Of a stretch of DNA of 25,334 nucleotides, positions 22,594 through 25,334 are shown piece by piece. Below the pieces are notes generated by a model. It saw nothing but the letters and a program-made list of their open reading frames with translations. It had not been told where the DNA came from and made no database searches. The DNA is taken from contig CAMCHB010000004.1 in NCBI GenBank assembly GCA_945874585.1, forward strand, positions 1 to 25,334. Direction: 5' to 3'. The DNA is from an uncultured Clostridium sp. Its GTDB lineage: Bacteria; Bacillota; Clostridia; TANB77; CAG-508. Numbering within the stretch: the stretch's first letter is position 1; every line of letters starts with the position of its first letter. The translations under genes and the position numbers were made by a program.

Positions 22594-22622
22594 ATAAAAT
22601 ATTCTGTAACAAGACCTTTCTA

Positions 22623-22651
22623 ATCATAGCAAATAAAAATAAAAAAGTCAA
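22623..22651 (-). promoter_or_regulatory. Promoter of the tRNA-Gly/tRNA-Cys unit
   Basis: On the minus strand, TTGACT (22646-22651) and TATGAT (22623-22628) are spaced by 17 bp, about 30 nt before the tRNA-Gly 5' end. Confidence 0.8.
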
Positions 22652-22773
22652 TCATTTTAGTAAAATTTTTTTGCCAATGAAAGTTAAAACTTTCAGAAAC
22701 CTATATGACAAATTTGTAAAAGAGGATCAAAAGCAACGGAAGAAAGAATTTATCATTAGATTTACATAAAAGA

Positions 22774-22802
22774 TTGAAAAATAGACAAAAATGTAATATA
22801 AT
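22774..22802 (+). promoter_or_regulatory. Distal promoter of the adhesin gene
   Basis: TTGAAA (22774-22779), 17 bp, TATAAT (22797-22802). The expected start near 22809 places a 54-nt hairpin at the very 5' end of a leader of about 160 nt. Confidence 0.65.
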
Positions 22803-22813
22803 TGTTAATGTAT

Positions 22814-22867
22814 CTTGTGAATCCTATCAAAAAATGATTTCCGTAGGAAATGACAAAAATTCACAAG
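22814..22867 (+). promoter_or_regulatory. Leader hairpin between two adhesin promoters
   Basis: CTTGTGAAT (22814-22822) is perfectly complementary to ATTCACAAG (22859-22867). Inside lie CCTA/TAGG and the small hairpin ATTTCC-GTA-GGAAAT (22837-22851). No U-tract follows. It matches no riboswitch I know. Confidence 0.45.
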
Positions 22868-22897
22868 AGAAAGAATGAAAAATTAAGCAAAAGTATA

Positions 22898-22926
22898 TTG
22901 ACGAATCATCTGAAAATAAGTAAAAT
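22898..22926 (+). promoter_or_regulatory. Proximal promoter of the adhesin gene
   Basis: TTGACG (22898-22903), 17 bp, TAAAAT (22921-22926), about 43 nt before the ATG. Confidence 0.55.
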
Positions 22927-22969
22927 ATTATATGAATATATTGTAGTATTTTAGGAGAGGAAAGAAAGA

Positions 22970-25290
22970 ATGAAAAAGTTTAAAGTATGTTTTAGTATTT
23001 TGATGATCATTTTGATAACAGCTTTTTGCCAAAGTTCAGTATGGGCTGCTGTTACCCATGAACTTGGCATTGTACAATTAAGAGAAGATGGTTATGCTTA
23101 TAAAGTAAAAACCGGAAGCGGAGACAGAATGTTAGATGTCTTTAAAATTGTAGAATACATAAATGGTAACAAGAGTTTTCAAAATGATATTTATTGTATC
23201 AAAGGAGGACCAGGTTTTGGTGGAACAGTAACAGATCCATTGCAACATAAAAATTATGATATTTCCTATGATTTGAAAAATGTTGCCAATATTCCAAGTA
23301 ACTATAAAAATCTATTACCTTCTGATACGGAAGTAACAAAGGAGATAACCATCAACAATGAAAAGAAACAAGTAACCTATACTAATTACAATGCATTGTT
23401 ATGGTTAGTGGATAATATGTATCTACCAAAATATCAAGATGATACAGCAAGAAAAGCAATGCGTGATAATTTATTAAAGGCTGCTTTTAAAGATAAATTA
23501 GAAGATAAAACTTTAACACCAGCTTTTACCTTAGATCAAATTAAATTAACAGATTCTGATATTGAAGTAGTACAACAATTAGCTATTTGGCATTTTACCA
23601 ACGCTGATGATAATCAGTATGATGTGGGAACAAAATTGCCAGCTATTCAAATTAGTGCTCAAAATGATACCAGCAAATACGATGGCTTTGATATGAGTTC
23701 TTATCGTCAGGAAGATTCACAAACTTTATATCAATATTTGATTAACAATGCGATGTTAAATGCTTCTTCTTATGGAAATGGAGATAATCGTCATTTAACA
23801 ACACCTGTTCAATTAGCAAACAATACTTTAACAACTCAATATACAACAAACAATTTCGTTGTAGGACCTTTCCGTATAAATAAAGTTTCAGAATTACCTT
23901 ATACATTAGAAGCAAATGTGTGTGACCAAAATGATGAAGCTATTTCTAAGTATACTTTGTATACCAAAAATAGTAGTGGATCATTTGTAGCAGTTGATAG
24001 CCAAAAAACAATACCAGATATGATTGGTCAAGATTTTTATATTGCTGTTGGAAAAGATACCAACACAACTGCTGTTAAATTAAAATTGAAAATTTCATAT
24101 TATGAATCAGATGCAAACTTCTGGACAGTTAGTAGTTCACCAAATTCTGAACAAGCTGTTGTCATGATTGAAAAGAAACCACAACAAGTGGAACAAACAG
24201 CAGGACTTGAATATAATTTTGATTTAGCATTACGTAAATTTATAACAGGTGTCAATGACACAGAAGTAACCAACCGTGTACCACAAGTAACTGTTGATAA
24301 AACAACAGGAAAAATTACATACAACCACACAAAAGATCCAGTAGAAGTTGAATCAGGTGATATTGTTACCTATACCATTCGTATCTTTAATGAAGGAAAA
24401 GTAGCAGGATATGCCAATGCTGTAAAAGACGATATTCCAGAAGGACTTGAATTTTTACCAGACAATGAAATCAATAAACAATATGGATGGAGTAAAACAT
24501 CAGATGGAAAATCAATTGTCACGAATTATCTACAAAAAGATGATAACAAAACCAATTTGTTGAAACCATTTGACAAAGATACCATGACTTCACCAGATTA
24601 TCGAGATGTAAAAGTTGCTTTTAAAGTAACAGAACCAAACTCTTCTAAGAAAACAATTATCAATATAGCGGAAATTAACGATGATTCTGATAAAAACGGA
24701 AATCCAATTGAAGATATTGATTCAACACCAGGAAATGGCGTAGATGGTGAAGATGACATTGATAAAGAATATTTAAAATTAAAACCATTTGACTTGGCTC
24801 TACGTAAATTTATTACAGGTGTTAATGATAAGCAGGTTACTAATCGTGTACCACAAGTAACCGTTGATAATAGCACAGGAAAAATTACATACAACCATAC
24901 GAAAGATCCAGTATCTGTTCAAAATGGAGATGTTGTTATTTATACCATTCGTATTTACAACGAAGGAGAAACTTCTGGATATGCAGATGAAATAACAGAT
25001 GATATTCCAGATGGTACAAAATTCATTATTGATAATGAAATCAATACACAATATCGTTGGAAATTATCATCAGATGAGAAAAAAGTGACAACCGATTATT
25101 TGTCACATCAAAGAGATGAAAATAATTTATTAAAAGCATTTGATAAGAAAACAATGAAAACACCGGACTACAAAGAGGTAAAAATTGCTTTGCAAATTAC
25201 AGAACCAAATACTTCAACCAATATCTTAAAAAATACAGCTGAAATTAGTGAAGATAGTGATAAGAATGGAGATCCAACAGAGGATATCGA
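22970..25290 (+). CDS. Thioester-domain surface adhesin with DUF11-like repeats, 3' end missing
   Basis: A partial gene; about 773 genuine codons are present before adapter sequence. A signal peptide (about 1-26, SSVWA) leads to a thioester (TQXA-type) domain. C76 in IYCIKGGPGFGG and Q203 in VVQQLAIWHFTN are the likely Cys-Gln thioester pair; such domains in Gram-positive adhesins bond covalently to host amines. A beta-rich spacer (about 280-405) follows, then 190-residue repeats starting at F417 and F607 (FDLALRKFITGVND, VTNRVPQVTVD, YNHTKDPV, GDIVTYTIRIFNEG), of the DUF11/Ig-like stalk type. In the first repeat the end reads EDIDSTPGNGVDGEDD; the second is cut at EDI. A further repeat and a C-terminal anchor are expected beyond the contig. 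The apparent tail CLLYTSPSPRDRG is translated adapter, not protein. Confidence 0.88.
24218..25290 (+). repeat. 570-bp in-frame tandem repeat in the adhesin gene
   Basis: Copy 1 starts at 24218 and copy 2 at 24788 (truncated), a period of 570 bp or 190 codons. The 5' parts are nearly identical at DNA level, for example GTGTACCACAAGTAAC and GGAAAAATTACATACAACCA in both. Such repeats often break short-read assemblies. Confidence 0.88.
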
Positions 25291-25334
25291 CTGTCTCTTA
25301 TACACATCTCCGAGCCCACGAGACCGAGGCTGAT
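25291..25334 (+). other. Non-genomic: Nextera/Tn5 sequencing adapter with index
   Basis: Bases 25291-25309 are the Tn5 mosaic end CTGTCTCTTATACACATCT, 25310-25324 are CCGAGCCCACGAGAC (the Nextera read-2 adapter), 25325-25332 are CGAGGCTG, which matches an i7 index I recall as N710, and the last AT begins the P7 sequence. This should be trimmed. Confidence 0.97.

Noticed and set aside
22677..22769. A 30-codon ORF (MKVKTFRNLYDKF...) upstream of the adhesin
   Set aside because: No ribosome binding site, and it lies between the minus-strand tRNA promoter and the adhesin promoter; it recalls no known family.
22814..22867. Known riboswitch in the adhesin leader
   Set aside because: The hairpin lacks the conserved cores of the c-di-GMP, preQ1, glycine or SAM classes as far as I can judge by eye.
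1..25334. CRISPR arrays, insertion sequences and rRNA
   Set aside because: No regularly spaced direct repeats, transposase genes with terminal repeats or rRNA-like segments were seen.

Overview
The window is AT-rich DNA with strong GGAGG-type ribosome binding sites, TTGxxx-N17-TATAAT promoters and intrinsic terminators. It carries a Spo0E-like peptide, a Gram-positive type IV secretion system (T4SS), a Ymf-type M16 pair and thioester/TQXA surface-protein architecture. Together these point to a low-GC Bacillota, most likely an uncultivated gut-type clostridium (inference, low confidence at rank). The last 44 bases are not genomic: they are Nextera/Tn5 library adapter plus an index, so the window is probably a whole contig that ends in untrimmed adapter.

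Layout. (1) 46-3478: a housekeeping operon with two M16-family proteins (YmfF-like without the zinc motif, YmfH-like with HFLEH) and Lgt. (2) 3475-3814: a 56-aa Spo0E-like gene with its own promoter and a bidirectional terminator. (3) 3820-4395, minus strand: a secreted orphan protein, divergent from the T4SS locus. (4) 4555-19199: the T4SS locus. A first unit encodes three VirB2/TrbC-like pilins and ends in a terminator. After about 400 nt of AT-rich non-coding DNA, a second promoter drives a fourth pilin, a PrgI/VirB3-like protein, a VirB4-N-domain-only protein (TraC-like), the VirB4 ATPase, two tandem VirB6/TrbL-like channel proteins (the second split in two by an apparent +1 frameshift), an 892-aa membrane-anchored cell-wall hydrolase (degenerate LytM plus SleB-type domain) and three membrane-anchored VirB8/TcpC-like proteins. 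(5) 19258-22350: an SH3b-CAP protein, an unrecognised 242-aa protein, and a D-Ala-D-Ala carboxypeptidase. (6) 22395-22593, minus: tRNA-Cys(GCA) and tRNA-Gly(GCC), both with encoded CCA. (7) 22970 to the contig end: a thioester-domain surface adhesin with 190-residue repeats, cut off by the contig end.

How it fits together. The T4SS genes form a nearly complete Gram-positive apparatus: pilins, VirB3, VirB4, VirB6, VirB8 and a peptidoglycan hydrolase. No relaxase, coupling protein, integrase or replication gene is visible, and the flanks are housekeeping genes and tRNAs. The simplest reading is a resident, possibly domesticated secretion or pilus machine rather than a mobile element, but genes beyond the contig could change this. 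The neighbouring envelope genes (Lgt, CAP, carboxypeptidase, adhesin) make the whole window surface-oriented.
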